Positions 11,929 through 23,287 of a DNA stretch of 64,000 nt are shown here, one piece after another. Location: NCBI GenBank assembly GCA_014773175.1, contig VXCM01003529.1, forward strand, positions 1 through 64,000. The letters run 5' to 3'. The notes beneath the pieces are model-generated. The model was given only the letters and a program-made list of their open reading frames with translations. It did no database searches and had not been told where the DNA came from. This stretch comes from Lucifuga dentata. Its lineage: Eukaryota; Chordata; Actinopteri; Ophidiiformes; Bythitidae. Numbering within the stretch: the stretch's first letter is position 1; each line of letters starts with the position of its first letter. The translations under genes and the position numbers were made by a program.

Positions 11929-14900
11929 TCATGTGGCTGCAGTGTTATTGTGTCTCTGCTGGACCATTGCTGCATGTTCCTGAAGCTGCTCCCATGTCTG
12001 CGTCAGGGCTTTGTTCCTTTCATCCAAAGCTAGCGCTCTTCACAGAGAAGAGAAATATGCAAAAATATGCAGCATTGGTATAGTACTTCATTATGATGTC
12101 TTTGTAACAACTGTCTTTTTCTAAATAATTTCGAAAACATAATTAGACTAAGGACGTAGGGCACAATGATTCAAACCTTTGCTGGAGGTAAAGATTGCAA
12201 GCCTCCTCCAGAGCATCAAAGCTCGTCCTTTTTTGTTGACTTGGAGAGTCTGTAGGTGAAACAATATACTTCTTAATGACATCAGGCTCTCCAAAATGGA
12301 AGGTGAAAAGCAGACTCTGGCAGTCTCCTTTAAAGGAAGTACTGTCATAGCTGGGCTCCTGGTCACCTGGGTGAGACAAGAATATAAATTAGAGCTACGT
12401 GTTCAAGTTTCATGTAATCTTGTGTTGTATATATTTCCATTTTACGGTTCCTGAATTGATAGTTTGTCTCTTTTGGTGTTTACCAGTAATTCCTCCATCA
12501 ACACTTTCATCATTCTGGTATAACAAAAAGTCCCTGCTTTTGATTGTACCTCGTATGAAGAGAGTTTGCTGTTTGACATTCAGAGCAAAAATAGGGTTCC
12601 AGGGCGTAGCAATTTGATGACTAGTAGGACAAATCAAGAAGCACACAGTAGTTTTATTGCTGACATCTTGGAGGGACATTTTGCCATTTCTTTGCACCAC
12701 TAGAACCTGGCCAATGAGAAAGAAAATTAGGATGGCACAAACAAGTCTAAAATAATTTTCTGAGCAATGCAGGCATGACGGCATTACTTTTGAATTCAGA
12801 ATTTCAAACACACGTCATCTTGCATTTAATGAAAGAGAATATGAAACAACTCACAGAATAGGTGTTAAAGAAAACAGTGGCAGACTAACAACTTTAGTCT
12901 TACCAAGCTGTGCAGGAATGGCAGTGATGCAGTAACAGTCGGCGAGTCCCCATAGTCTTTTGGTCTTAATTTATAGAAAACAATAAATGAATCTGTTATA
13001 ATACGTTATTTTCTGCACAATATATTACAATAAACTGAATCCACAATAATGTGCTTTGAAAAGTTTGGTTCAGTGTAGGAATAGGTCAAACCCAGGTCAC
13101 CTTTCAGTGAGCTGCATGGTGATGGGTTCTGTTCCTCGTCCTGTGGTGACTACGTGAATTTCTCCACTTTTACACACAACCAACAGATGGACTTCAGCTG
13201 GAGTAAAAATTTGTGAGAGGAGGTAATCATCAGCAACTACAGGCCTGTAATCCACAAACTGCAGCCTGAAGGGGGCGCTGTCTGCTCCTGTCACTGAGAA
13301 GACATGTAGCGGGGACTCTGCAGGAAAGACAGAGATGGAAAGAAAATCAAACAGCCAGTAACCTCCATGTATGAACATCAATGCTCAGCTTGTGTAAGTG
13401 CATTGATTTGTCCTGTCAGTTTCATGTCAGGGGGCATTTTAGTCATTTTATGCAGACTTTTCATAGACCTAAAATATTATTTGCTGTACTTCCACCATAG
13501 CAATATATTTTTTTAGTCTGAGCTGTTGTATGCTGAATACAAACAGCATAAACCCAGACTGATACCGCCCATGTGATAACATACAAATATCTTCGTAATA
13601 AGAGAGGAACTGCTCCTTAGATTATTTATGAAAATAAAGTGGTTTGCAGACATGACGGGATAAAACAGCATGAACACACTGTAGCTATTTCAGCGTGCTA
13701 AGATCACATTGTGTTATAAATATATTCATTTATATTTATTTATATATTTAGTGCATTGTTTGGAATAAAGAAATCACTAAACAGGAGAACAATCTTAATA
13801 TGTTCAGACTGGCTGAATACTGTCTGTTTTTCTGTTTTTAACTGGATGCTGCCCCTTATAAGTATGATGAATATTTCTGTTATCTCATGTCTTCCCTGAG
13901 CTCTGATTTCCAGGAATCTTCCACTACAATTAAGAAACTACGCTGTTGTAGAAAAGTCATCTTGAATGGAAAATGCTTGTGATACCTGATTTTCTGTCCC
14001 AGACATTCACTAATGCATCATGGAGGCAGAGAGCTATGTAACGAGTGCAACTACTAACAGCGGAGCACAGGATTTCATTTGCATTTGGCCACAAAACGTC
14101 TGGCACAGGTTCCACGTCTGCTTCACAAAACACATCTGTCAAAGGTTCCACATCTGCATCAGAAAGACAAAAGGTCAGACCTACTGCCCTCTCCAGCATG
14201 AGAACAACAGGCTGCTGACAAACTGCACACCAATTCACCAATTCAGTTCAATTTTATCCAGCAGGTTAATATCTGAGCAAATTATATTCTACCTGTTTTG
14301 TTCTTCGGTGCTTTGCACAGCAAATATTGAAGAAGATTACGGCTGCCGCTCCACCAGATGCAGATAGCAACAGGCAATCCTGCTGAGAAAAGCTCGGAGA
14401 TTAAAGATGACATTAACAAGAGGCTGGGATGACGCCACAGATTTATAAATGCCTTTATAGGGGATTGTATGAATGTGGGGGAAATAATCCAGTTGAATTA
14501 TGGTGATTATATCCTTATATCTGTTAATCTGCTACAGACATGTGGTCATCCATAAAAATAGAAAGTCCTTTATGTGATCAATAAGTATGGGGATGGCTGA
14601 AAGATTGTAATGGAGCTCTGAAACTGAACTCAGACTACAGTTTTTGCAGTAGGATTCTGTCATCTATTCAAACTGAAACTGAAATGCTCATCATTATTCT
14701 CCATGATAGAAAGTCCACATAAATGTTACAAACCATTACAAACCTGGCTGAGACTCTGCTTCTTTAGAAATAGAAAACTGACCACAAGGCAGAAGAAAGT
14801 GCAGGGTGCCATGTCTGAGAAAAAGTCAGAGTGGCCATATGAGACAGGCTTCATGAAACAGAGCAAAAAGCTGAACATTTGTATTTAAATATAGTCAGGA

Positions 14901-17900
14901 GGACATGATGGAGTCAGCAGATCCTCAGCCAGACCAGAAAAATGTAAGGACAGATAATAAAGTGCTATAAGGTTTTACAGTATCTTAAAGGCTGTGTTGG
15001 TCCATCAAGTAAATTTGCTTTATTGTGTTGGTCTATTATTGTAATTAGCACATTATTTAATTGGAACATGCTGGCTGCCTTTTGTTTAATGAGCACATTA
15101 AGTATGACATTAAACAGAGATCAATAAAGGCAGCTCCTGTGAAATGCTAATTGCATTTGTGTAGCTTTAATTGTACCTGGTGCTTTCATCCTTTCCCTTT
15201 GTTTTATCTGTTTTTGCAGAAAAGTCGTGATCCTCCTCCTGATTGCTCATCATGTGATTCTGTCCAGAACCAAACAAGGCCTCAGGTGGACTTTTTGTTG
15301 TTGTGTCTGCAAATAGCAGATATTGACTTGACTGCATTTTCAAAGGGAATGCATGTCCATGCTCATGATTGTTTCTATATTCATATCAGTCAAATCATAC
15401 TTAATGAAAATCCATCTCACAGAGAAAAGAGATGGGACACTTTAACTCCAGTCATTACAAAAAAAAATACATATGTAATCATTGACAGATGCGTTCATGC
15501 ACACGCACCTACATCCACATCATCACTTACATACAGAAATACACGCACTCATCAGCACAATGAATTCATCCTCTATTTGAACAAAATAATTTTGTTGATA
15601 TTAATATACTGTATATTTTGGTCTCGGTGAAGTTCTACCTGCTGGAATTTTGGGTGGCTTGATTTTCATCAGCAGAGAAACTGGAGACCATTTCACATTT
15701 ACAACTCCAGATGAATTTGATTCCTGAACATAAAAAAGAGAGACAAATCTTAACTCATGAAATAAATTCCATAAATAAGCATACAGCACAATAATGTCTG
15801 ATCTCAGTTGTCATAAAATTAAATGCAAAGCCTAGCACAAAACTGTGTTCAAGCAAGCTTACCAAATTAAATTACCATACCTGTTTTTGTGGGGCAGACA
15901 TCTCCAGTTCTTTCAGCCATGTTTCTAATGGGAACCGATAGACCTCAAGCCAAACAGCACCACTGCCTGACAGGAGATATGACTCAGTAGTTGAATGTGG
16001 AGCCTTTATTTAAAATTTAAAAAATAGTAAAACCTCTTACAGCTGATTGATGCAGCTCCATAATCTCCCCTGTTAGATAGCTCAAATGCCAAACAGATGT
16101 TTCTTTGGTTGATGTCCTCCTGATATGGAAATATTTTTATCTTTATCTCATACATACTTATTTTTTCTTTTCCCTAAACAGAATCACATAAATGTCAAAC
16201 TGAAAAATGACAGCTTCACTGACAACACATAAACACTTAGATAAATACAAAAAGTAAATAAATGCAAAGAATGTGTCAAACAAAGCAGCAGGCATAACTC
16301 AAACGATGGCATGAAGAATGAGAATACACACCGTGACATTGATAACTTTGAGAAGATGAATGCTTTCAGAGTGAAATGCAAAGACTCTGGCAACACCTGC
16401 AAAAACAGATGACAGACTCTGGAGTTAAAGGACCATACCATCCATTTTGCATGTGTGAGCCTAACATATTCAATTTTCATACACGTAAGGTTACTGACAA
16501 CTATTTCCCAAAGGATAAAACCGTATTTCAGCTGAAAAAACTGAACATACATGTTGTGTTGTTCATGATGATGGATTACCTATCCCAAGAACGTTTCAAG
16601 TATCAGCAAGTTGATTTTAATAGCGTACCAGAATGAACTGAAACCAATGGCGATCTGAAAGTAGAAAAAAAACTTTTTCAACTCACCGTTCCAGTAGTAT
16701 GCTTTGGGAAATGACTGTCAATAATTACATGTATGAAAATTTAATATATTAGGCTCAAATATGCAAAATGGGTAGTGTGGTCCTTTAATATGATGAAAAG
16801 CTAACATTGGGGAAACCTATTGGGATGTGATTTTTTCTAAAGTGAATATCAATCTGTATTTTTCAATTCCTGAAAGCTTGACAATTTGGAGATACGTTTC
16901 AAGCAGGACTATGATGATCACACAGCATAACACAGGGAGCATGACGGATGAGGCAAAGTACTTTGCTCACCCATATCATCAATAGTTCCAAGCAGGTAGG
17001 CCGTTTCAGCCATGCTGGTCATTTGAATAGATGTTATTTCCAGCCTGTCCTGCAGCCACTCTGCCACACAGACCAGCAAGGAGGCAGACCACACAGAAAG
17101 ACCTCTGCAGTGACCCATACTGAGGTACCTGCCATCCTCTGAGCAAGCCAGGCAGCTGCTGCTCTCTGGAAGCTGACATATAAGTGACAATCAAAAAAAT
17201 GTTGGCCAGCATACCTTAAATATTGATATTTTTATTAAAAACATATTATATAGATTTCCATTTTCTTATTTTCATTTGCGGGTCTATTTTGAAATGATTG
17301 CAATGCTATATTGAGCAACCAACAAATAAATCAATTTCTACTCTCCCTTGCTACAGCAATATTGTGCATGCAGAGTGAAAACAAGTCTTTTTTAAGGTAC
17401 TGTCTCTTTAGGACTCACTCCTGAATAGCCTGTTCTGTTTTGATTGGCCAGTTGTGTGAGGCCTGAACTTGCTTCGTACTTCTTTGGTGTGTAACCAGGT
17501 GTGTATGTGGGTAAATTCACTTCTGTTAATGGTACATAAATGTTATGAAAGTAAATGGCAAATCAAAAATGAAGCTTTCAGGGCAGTTTAGGACCTATGG
17601 GATTGTCTTAGCACCTTTTGTTCAACACATAATCCCTATTATAATACACTAATCCACTATAAAACTGAGGTAAAATAACAAAAAGCATAGTATACCCCAT
17701 TTAAAGACCCATTTCTTTTCATAAGTTGAATAAAAAGCAAGACATTTTTCTTAAAGCTGCATGGAGCTTAACTGAAAACTAGTGCAAATTCATGGACAGA
17801 AGTAGGCTATGCAAAAATGACACTACATAGCCAAAAGTATGTGGATGTCTGAACATCACAGTCATATGTCATTACTGAACATCTATTTTCAGAACTAGTG

Positions 17901-18239
17901 ATCCCATATACACTTTCACATTATTCTTGTGTCATATTATTTTATTAAATAGACCTTTTTGGTGATAATTATTATGATACTATTGATATAAAGAATAATT
18001 AGTTTGCTGGATGGATTGTCAAGTCTTTGACACTTAACAGCCCAAACAGCCCTCACTTCAGTTATAGAAATGTATATATAAGGATAACAAAAATAATACT
18101 TTTTAGAAACTATCCATACCTGTGTAGTACCGGACATTTCCAATGTTGGCGTTTTATCTCCAGATTCCTCTGCTGCTTCCCTTTGAGAGATTGTGTCCTG
18201 GGACATACTTGGTGTACCTTTTCTAATGTACATGGACAT
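11929..18239 (-). CDS. wdr93: WD-repeat protein, probable WDR93 (13 coding exons, 564 aa)
   Basis: Exons in transcript order: 18239-18120, 17172-16971, 16396-16332, 16119-16041, 15966-15881, 15723-15639, 14379-14293, 14222-13986, 13317-13101, 12964-12904, 12706-12550, 12366-12177, 12037-11929. Every border has AG/GT and all phases chain to one 564-codon frame. Beta-propeller-like pieces are visible: SCLACSEDGRYLSMGHCRGL then SVWSAS in exon 2, SSCTRYIALCLHDALVNVWD in exon 8, and PAEVHLLVVCKSGEIHV in exon 9. The C-terminus is a charged helix (LDERNKALTQTWEQLQEH). WDR93 is poorly characterised and associated with ciliated tissue and testis. The assignment rests on WD character, size (human WDR93 is about 690 aa) and linkage to a GnRH receptor (the PEX11/GNRHR paralogon). 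The X-box at 21336 agrees with a ciliary role. Another WD protein cannot be excluded. The start ATG lies one base after an AG acceptor, so a non-coding exon must precede it. A LINE sits in that 5' intron. Confidence 0.7.
16425..16788. mobile_element. TTAAAGGACC inverted-repeat element, copy 1
   Basis: About 80-bp inverted terminal repeats begin TTAAAGGACCATACC and end GTGTGGTCCTTTAA. Inner arms carry CCATTTTGCAT and ATGCAAAATGG. No coding frame is present. TTAA at both outer ends could be the target duplication of a piggyBac-type MITE. It lies in the wdr93 intron between exons 2 and 3. Confidence 0.7.
17390..17940. repeat. Probable MITE fragments in wdr93 intron
   Basis: The block AAGGTACTGTCTCTTTA (about 17392) to AGTATACCCCATTTAAAG (about 17690) looks like a degraded inverted-repeat element. 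From about 17823, ATAGCCAAAAGTATGTGGA resembles one end of a Tc1-like element. Neither is complete. Confidence 0.35.
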
Positions 18240-18401
18240 CCTGTATGCAAAAAAACAAAAAAACAAAACTGTTTAGTTCACACAAATCACTTTATTTTCG
18301 GGCACTAACTGAATAGAAAAATTACCTTGGTGAGGTGTCAATACCAATTGTATTGTTGGCTGGTATTGTCCACAGTATTTACATGACAAGATGGGAGATA
18401 T

Positions 18402-20760
18402 TCATTGTACAGGACTGCTTCATGAACACAGAGTGGAGTATGTTTAAAAATTTGGACCTGGAAGAGTACACACAAACTGTGCTCTCTTACATCACCTACT
18501 GTGCTGAGAACGTCACTGTGCAAAAACGTATCCGGGTCTTGCCTAACCAGAAGCCCTGGATGAACAGTGACGTGCAACTCCTGATTAAAGACCGCAACAC
18601 CGCCTTCAGAGCAGGAGACAAAGCACAGTATAGCATCGCCAGGGCAAAACTGAAAAAGGGCATTAAAGTAGCCAAGGAATCATATAAACAGAAAATTGAG
18701 GACCATCTCACCGACAACAATCCAAGACAGGTATGGCAGGGAATAAACCACATCACCAACTACAGGGGCAGCAACATCTCAACTGTTAAAGCCGATGCTT
18801 CACTGGCCGAGGAACTGAACAGTTTTTTTGCACGGTTTGAGGTCAGTAGGCCATCGACCCCCCCCCCCAACCTACAGCAGCACCTCACTGACCCTTCACC
18901 AGCACCAGGTGAGGCGTGAACTCAGGTCAGTTAACCCGAGGAAAGCTGCTGGTCCGGATGGAATACCTGGTAAGGTACTGGTGGCATGTGCAAACGAACT
19001 CTCAGAGATCCTCACCAGATTATTCAATCTGTCCCTGACCCAAGCCACCATCCCCGCCTGCTTCAAATCAGCCACCATCATCCCCGTCCCCAAAACACCC
19101 ACAAACAGCAGCCTGAACAACTTCAGGCCCATCGCGCTCACATCGCTGGTGATGAAGTGCTTTGAAAGGCTAGTCTCACGTCACATCAAGGACTGCCTCC
19201 CCTCAGCATTTGATCCCCATCAGTTTGCCTACAGGGCAAACCGCTCCACCGAGGACGCCATCACCCTCGCCCTCCAATCGACGCTGAGCCACCTGGATCA
19301 ACCTGGGACCTATGTCAGACTGCTGTTCATAGACTTCAGTTCAGCTTTCAACACAATTATCCCGGACATTCTCATTAAAAAACTGCTGGACCTGCACCTC
19401 CCCCCCTCCACCTGTGCATGGATAAAGAACTTCCTCACTGACAGACCACAGTCAGTGAGGCTGGGCTCCCACCTGTCCTCCACCCTAACTCTGAGCACCG
19501 GCTCTCCCCAAGGCTGCGTGCTGAGCCCTCTCCTGTACACCCTATACACACATGACTGTGTACCTTCCCATCCGTCCAACTCCATCTTTAAGTTTGCGGA
19601 TGACACCACCCTGGTTGGGCTCATCACAGGAGGGGACGAGGCTGCCTACAGAGAGGAGGTGGAACATCTGTCCACGTGGTGTTTAGCCAACAACCTGCTG
19701 CTGAACACCTCAAAAACCAAGGAGGTCATTGTAGACTTCCGAAGGACCAGAGTGGACCACGCCCCTCTTTACATCAATGGGGACGTGGTGGAGACAGTGA
19801 GCTCCTTCAGATTCCTAGGAGTCCACTTATCGGGGGAGCTGACCTGGTCCGTTAACACCAAAGCAGTGATGGCGAAGGCCCAGCAGAGACTACACTTCCT
19901 GAGGGTCCTCAGGAAGAACAAACTGGATCAGAGGCTGCTGGTGACCTTCTACCGTTCCACCATCGAGAGTGTAATTACATACTGCATCTCTGCCTGGTAC
20001 GCTGGGAGCTCGGCTGCGGACAGGAAGGCCCTGCAGAGGGTCATAAACACGGCCCAGAAAATCGTCGGCTGCCCTCTGCCCTCCCTGGAGGAGATCGCCG
20101 GCTCCAGATGCCTGAGAAGGTCCACTGCCATCCTCAAAGACCCCTCCCACCCAGCGCATTGAACGGATGCCTTCTGGCAAGCGCTACAGGTCAATGAAGG
20201 CCCGCAGATCCAGACTAAGAAACAGTTTCTACCCTTGGGCCATCAGAACACTAAATAACCGCTGACCTGGACATTACTCTGTCAACGTCACCATCATGTG
20301 CAATTCTGTTCCCATGGCACCTTGTTCACCACTTTAAATCGGTACCATGTAAACTGTGAAATATATTCTGATTGCTGCTAACTAATATTCTGATTGCTGC
20401 TAACTACCTGGTGTTTATTACTCTGTGCAATACTTATTGATTGCTGCTACCATCCCTGCTACTGTTGTAAATATCGAAATACACACATCTATATCTATAT
20501 ATATAAATATACTTGATACACTTTTTTTGATATACTTGATATACACTTTTGATATACTTTGATATACACTTTGATAAGTATATTTATCTTTTCAGCTGTG
20601 TAAATATAATTTAAATAGATGTGTACAAAGTTGTTTTTACTCTTTTTTATACTTTATACTTATGCACTAAGGGAGAAGCACCTGTAATTTCATTATATGT
20701 TACGTATAATGACAATAAAGCTATTCTATTCTATTCTATTCTATTCTATTCTATTCTACA
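18402..20760 (+). mobile_element. 5'-truncated L2/Maui-like LINE
   Basis: Non-LTR retrotransposon remnant, antisense to wdr93 in its 5' intron. The retained frame starts in the linker after the missing endonuclease (LPNQKPWMNS at about 18540). It continues into reverse transcriptase: NPRKAAGPDGIPGKVL (about 18936), FIDFSSAFNT, GSPQGCVLSPLLY (about 19500) and the catalytic FADDTTL (about 19593). The 3' UTR ends GACAATAAAG plus about seven ATTCT units (20726-20758). Two breaks disable it: a frame change at a poly-C run near 18860, and a one-base shift near 20160 after which MPSGKRYRSMKARRSR continues in another frame. L2/CR1-group elements typically end in such short repeats. The 5' boundary is approximate and no target duplication was found. 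Confidence 0.9.
18828..20162 (+). pseudogene. Reverse transcriptase ORF fragment of the L2-like LINE
   Basis: A 444-codon open frame covers most of the reverse transcriptase domain, including the fingers motif KAAGPDG, the palm GSPQGCVLSP and FADD. It ends early in HPAH-stop. The expected C-terminal part continues one frame away to about 20263. The ATG is not the element's true start, because the frame upstream (18402-18919) is offset at a poly-C tract. The frame is long and nearly intact, so the insertion is moderately young, but this copy cannot retrotranspose alone without endonuclease. Confidence 0.85.
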
Positions 20761-20991
20761 GTAAGTACATGTAGCAGGTAAAGGGGTTCAGGATACAAAG
20801 CAGTATGCCACAATGATGTGAATATTCCACTCAGATAATTTTGTCTTCTTAAGAAAACTAAACTAAAGTAAATTAAATTTCTACTGTAACAATTCCACGT
20901 GGCTGAATGTGCTTCTTATTAGACATATTCTTATTTGAATTTCCCGGAGAAATAAAGCAGCGGCATAACTTGTCACATCACAAAACTCACT

Positions 20992-21330
20992 GCATCCAGG
21001 TGTCGAAAAAAATAATAATAAAAAATAATATAACTACGTTATAGGATGAGAAAGAAACATATACCGCAGCTAAAGTTATGTAGCACATGTAACACAGCTT
21101 GCTAATTACCTCACAGTGGCTGCTAGCTAACTTCTGCAGCACAGTTGGATTCGTGGATTGTAACACTCTGTTACTAAATCCTAAATGAATAGAGGGGAGG
21201 GAAAAATAAACGTCCACTAAATATTTCTCAGCTGTCTTTTCGTTATCGCTATATTATAATTTATTAGCCACAGGTCTTAGTTTAATTTTAGCTGAAATGT
21301 TTAACGGTCAGAATATATTGAGTTCCGGAG
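20992..21330 (-). promoter_or_regulatory. wdr93: Candidate 5' UTR exon and promoter of wdr93
   Basis: The wdr93 coding exon begins just after an acceptor, so an upstream non-coding exon is needed. On the minus strand the best donor upstream is GATGCA|GTGAGTTTTG near 20991. The exon would start between there and the CG-richer stretch at 21320-21420. No cap site can be fixed from sequence. Confidence 0.35.
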
Positions 21331-21335
21331 TCCGT

Positions 21336-21349
21336 GTCGTCATGGTAAC
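21336..21349 (+). promoter_or_regulatory. RFX-type X-box
   Basis: GTCGTCATGGTAAC fits the X-box consensus RYYNYY-AT-RRNRAC at all constrained positions. RFX factors drive ciliary genes through this motif close to the transcription start. It sits just upstream of the putative first exon of the WD-repeat gene. One or two matches are expected by chance in 64 kb, so position is the main support. Confidence 0.5.
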
Positions 21350-22296
21350 AGAGCCCGCCCCTGTCCTACACCTTCATGGTCTGTAGTGAAGCAACTATGC
21401 ACGCGTCTATCATAATTATGCAATAATTAAAGAAAAAAAAAAAAAAAAAAAAAAAAAATTCTTGTATCATTTTCTATGTAATTTGTAGCTTTCTGTCTGA
21501 ATAAAACCTTTGCCTAGAAAACGAATAAAACAAATGTTGGACATAATAGTTCTGTTGATATCAAGTTTTAAGGATTTGATATACATTTAGTAAAGTCATA
21601 TTGTTCAACCTATCCATATATTCTGTAATGATCTGTATGAAAAAAAATTAATGTAGATACATGTTAACGCACCCAGTGCTCTAAGTTATTCTCCTCTCTT
21701 CTCTATCACCATCTGTTGGCTATATAGGGCAACTACATCTGCCTATAATTTTCATTACAAATACTGTAGTTACATAGTTTTACATATGTTATGTGAAACT
21801 ATTTTAGTCCATTTCTTCTACTTCTTCTTTTTATACTTGATTGGACTATTATTCAATTGGTTTGTATGAATTTACTATTATTTATTCTTATTGGCTCCTT
21901 TACGGAAACTGCATGCTTTTATGTCAAGTATGAACGTGGTGGTGGTGATGATGATGAATGGGTTCTTCTCATGCATTCTTGACCTTTTGTTTGTCTTTAT
22001 CTGGACACTCTTCTTGTGAGACACCTGGAACAAGTCATTTCTCCCAAAAAGTAGTTTATTCTTTGGTCAAGGGTTTATTGTAGCCAACCAGTTTTGGCCA
22101 CCATAAGTAAAATAGCCCTTAAATGTCTGGTGTCTGGTCCATTTCCCCATAGTGAAACAGGCATGTTGCATCATGGGAACTAAACATACCGGTATTCAAG
22201 TAATATGAAATAGGATATGTTATTGTCACAGAGGGACTGGCAGAGGAAGACAGAAATGCGCATACGTGAACGAGGAAGTTGGAGAATGTTTGTCAA
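21350..22296. other. Gene-free spacer between wdr93 and dhdh
   Basis: It holds a 28-base A-run (about 21433-21460) and AT-rich sequence with no supported exon. The two flanking genes are transcribed away from each other here. Confidence 0.6.
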
Positions 22297-22310
22297 GTAT
22301 GCGCATGTGA
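22297..22310. repeat. L1 target-site duplication, left copy
   Basis: GTATGCGCATGTGA is identical to 23070-23083 and flanks the L1 insertion. Confidence 0.8.
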
Positions 22311-23069
22311 TGCTGTTCCTCCAAAGGACCCTTTAAATACTGCAGTGGGCAAGATCTTTTTTTAACTCTACCTGTCGTAACAAACAAAACAATTAGAGTC
22401 CTATTCCAAAATGATAAATAATCCAAAATATAGCTTGGAAACAAGTTTGGACTTTACCCTTTAAATACATGTTAACAAACAAAGTGAGAGAAATTTCATT
22501 CAAATTAATCCACAAATATTACCCAAGTAAATTATTTCTCCTCAGATTTAAAAAAGATAGACACCAGCTGCTCCTTTTGTCATTCTTACCCTGAAACTGT
22601 ATTGCACTTGTTTTGGACTTGTAGTCATACTAAAATAGTTTGGTCTGATGTCTCTGAATATATTGAAATGTATGTTATCAAGGACTTTTCTCTTGCCTGT
22701 AAGGACATGTATTTTGGTTTAACTATGAAAAGGAAGTCCATGGATGGACAATACCATGCAATCAACCTCATACGTTTATTAGGCTAAATTCTACATACAC
22801 AAATGTAAATTCACAAATTGTAAACCCTTTTTTCCTGTCTCCAGAGATGACCTTAATAGATATTTTGATACTATAAATTTTTCCATAAATATCAAAGCAA
22901 AAAAATGTGCTCATTTATATACATTTACAAAAAAGCCTTTATAATGTGCTTCTTACTATGTTTTTTTTTTTTTTTANGTTCTTTGTGTATTTATTTTGTT
23001 ACTTGTCTATGTACCCCCCTGGAACTATCTTGTCAATGTTTAAATAAAGAGAGAGAGAGAAAAAAAAAG
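22311..23069 (+). mobile_element. 5'-truncated L1-like LINE insertion
   Basis: A 759-bp insertion between perfect 14-bp direct repeats, ending in a purine-rich tail (GAGAGAGAGAAAAAAAAAGG). The degraded coding remnant matches the extreme C-terminus of L1 ORF2. It reads about LPFKYMLTNKVREISFK (from about 22455). After a frame change it reads CSFCHSYPETVLHLFWTCSH (from about 22573), with the Cys-Cys-His-Cys pattern of that domain. The 3' UTR has a T-run holding an unresolved base (22977) and AATAAAG. The copy is dead but its target duplication is still perfect, so it is fairly recent. It ends about 220 bp before the dhdh start codon. Confidence 0.88.
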
Positions 23070-23083
23070 GTATGCGCATGTGA
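23070..23083. repeat. L1 target-site duplication, right copy
   Basis: Second copy of GTATGCGCATGTGA, directly after the L1 A-rich tail. Confidence 0.8.
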
Positions 23084-23106
23084 GTGGCTTCCATTAGAAT
23101 GAACTG

Positions 23107-23287
23107 GCCGCCATATTTGGTTCCCCCTCCATTATTTGGCAATCTTTGCTTGTCAATCATTCTTCGGGGCGGAAATGGGGCGGGGCCAGTCAGCTGCTCT
23201 GAGGACGTTCACTCAGCCAGAAGTGTATCTTTACAGAGGAACACTTTCGCTCTAAGTTCACGGAAATCACCAGTACGAACAGCAGTA
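23107..23287 (+). promoter_or_regulatory. dhdh: dhdh promoter and 5' UTR
   Basis: Just downstream of the L1 lies CCATATTTGG (23111-23120). This is a perfect CArG/SRF box, and with the preceding GCCG it also resembles a YY1 site. A GC box GGGGCGGGGC follows (about 23177-23186). The start codon is at 23288 with no intervening splice acceptor needed. The arrangement suggests a compact TATA-less promoter. Factor binding is not tested. Confidence 0.5.

Noticed and set aside
19310..20194. Several long minus-strand frames over the LINE
   Set aside because: Shadows of the reverse transcriptase frame on the plus strand.
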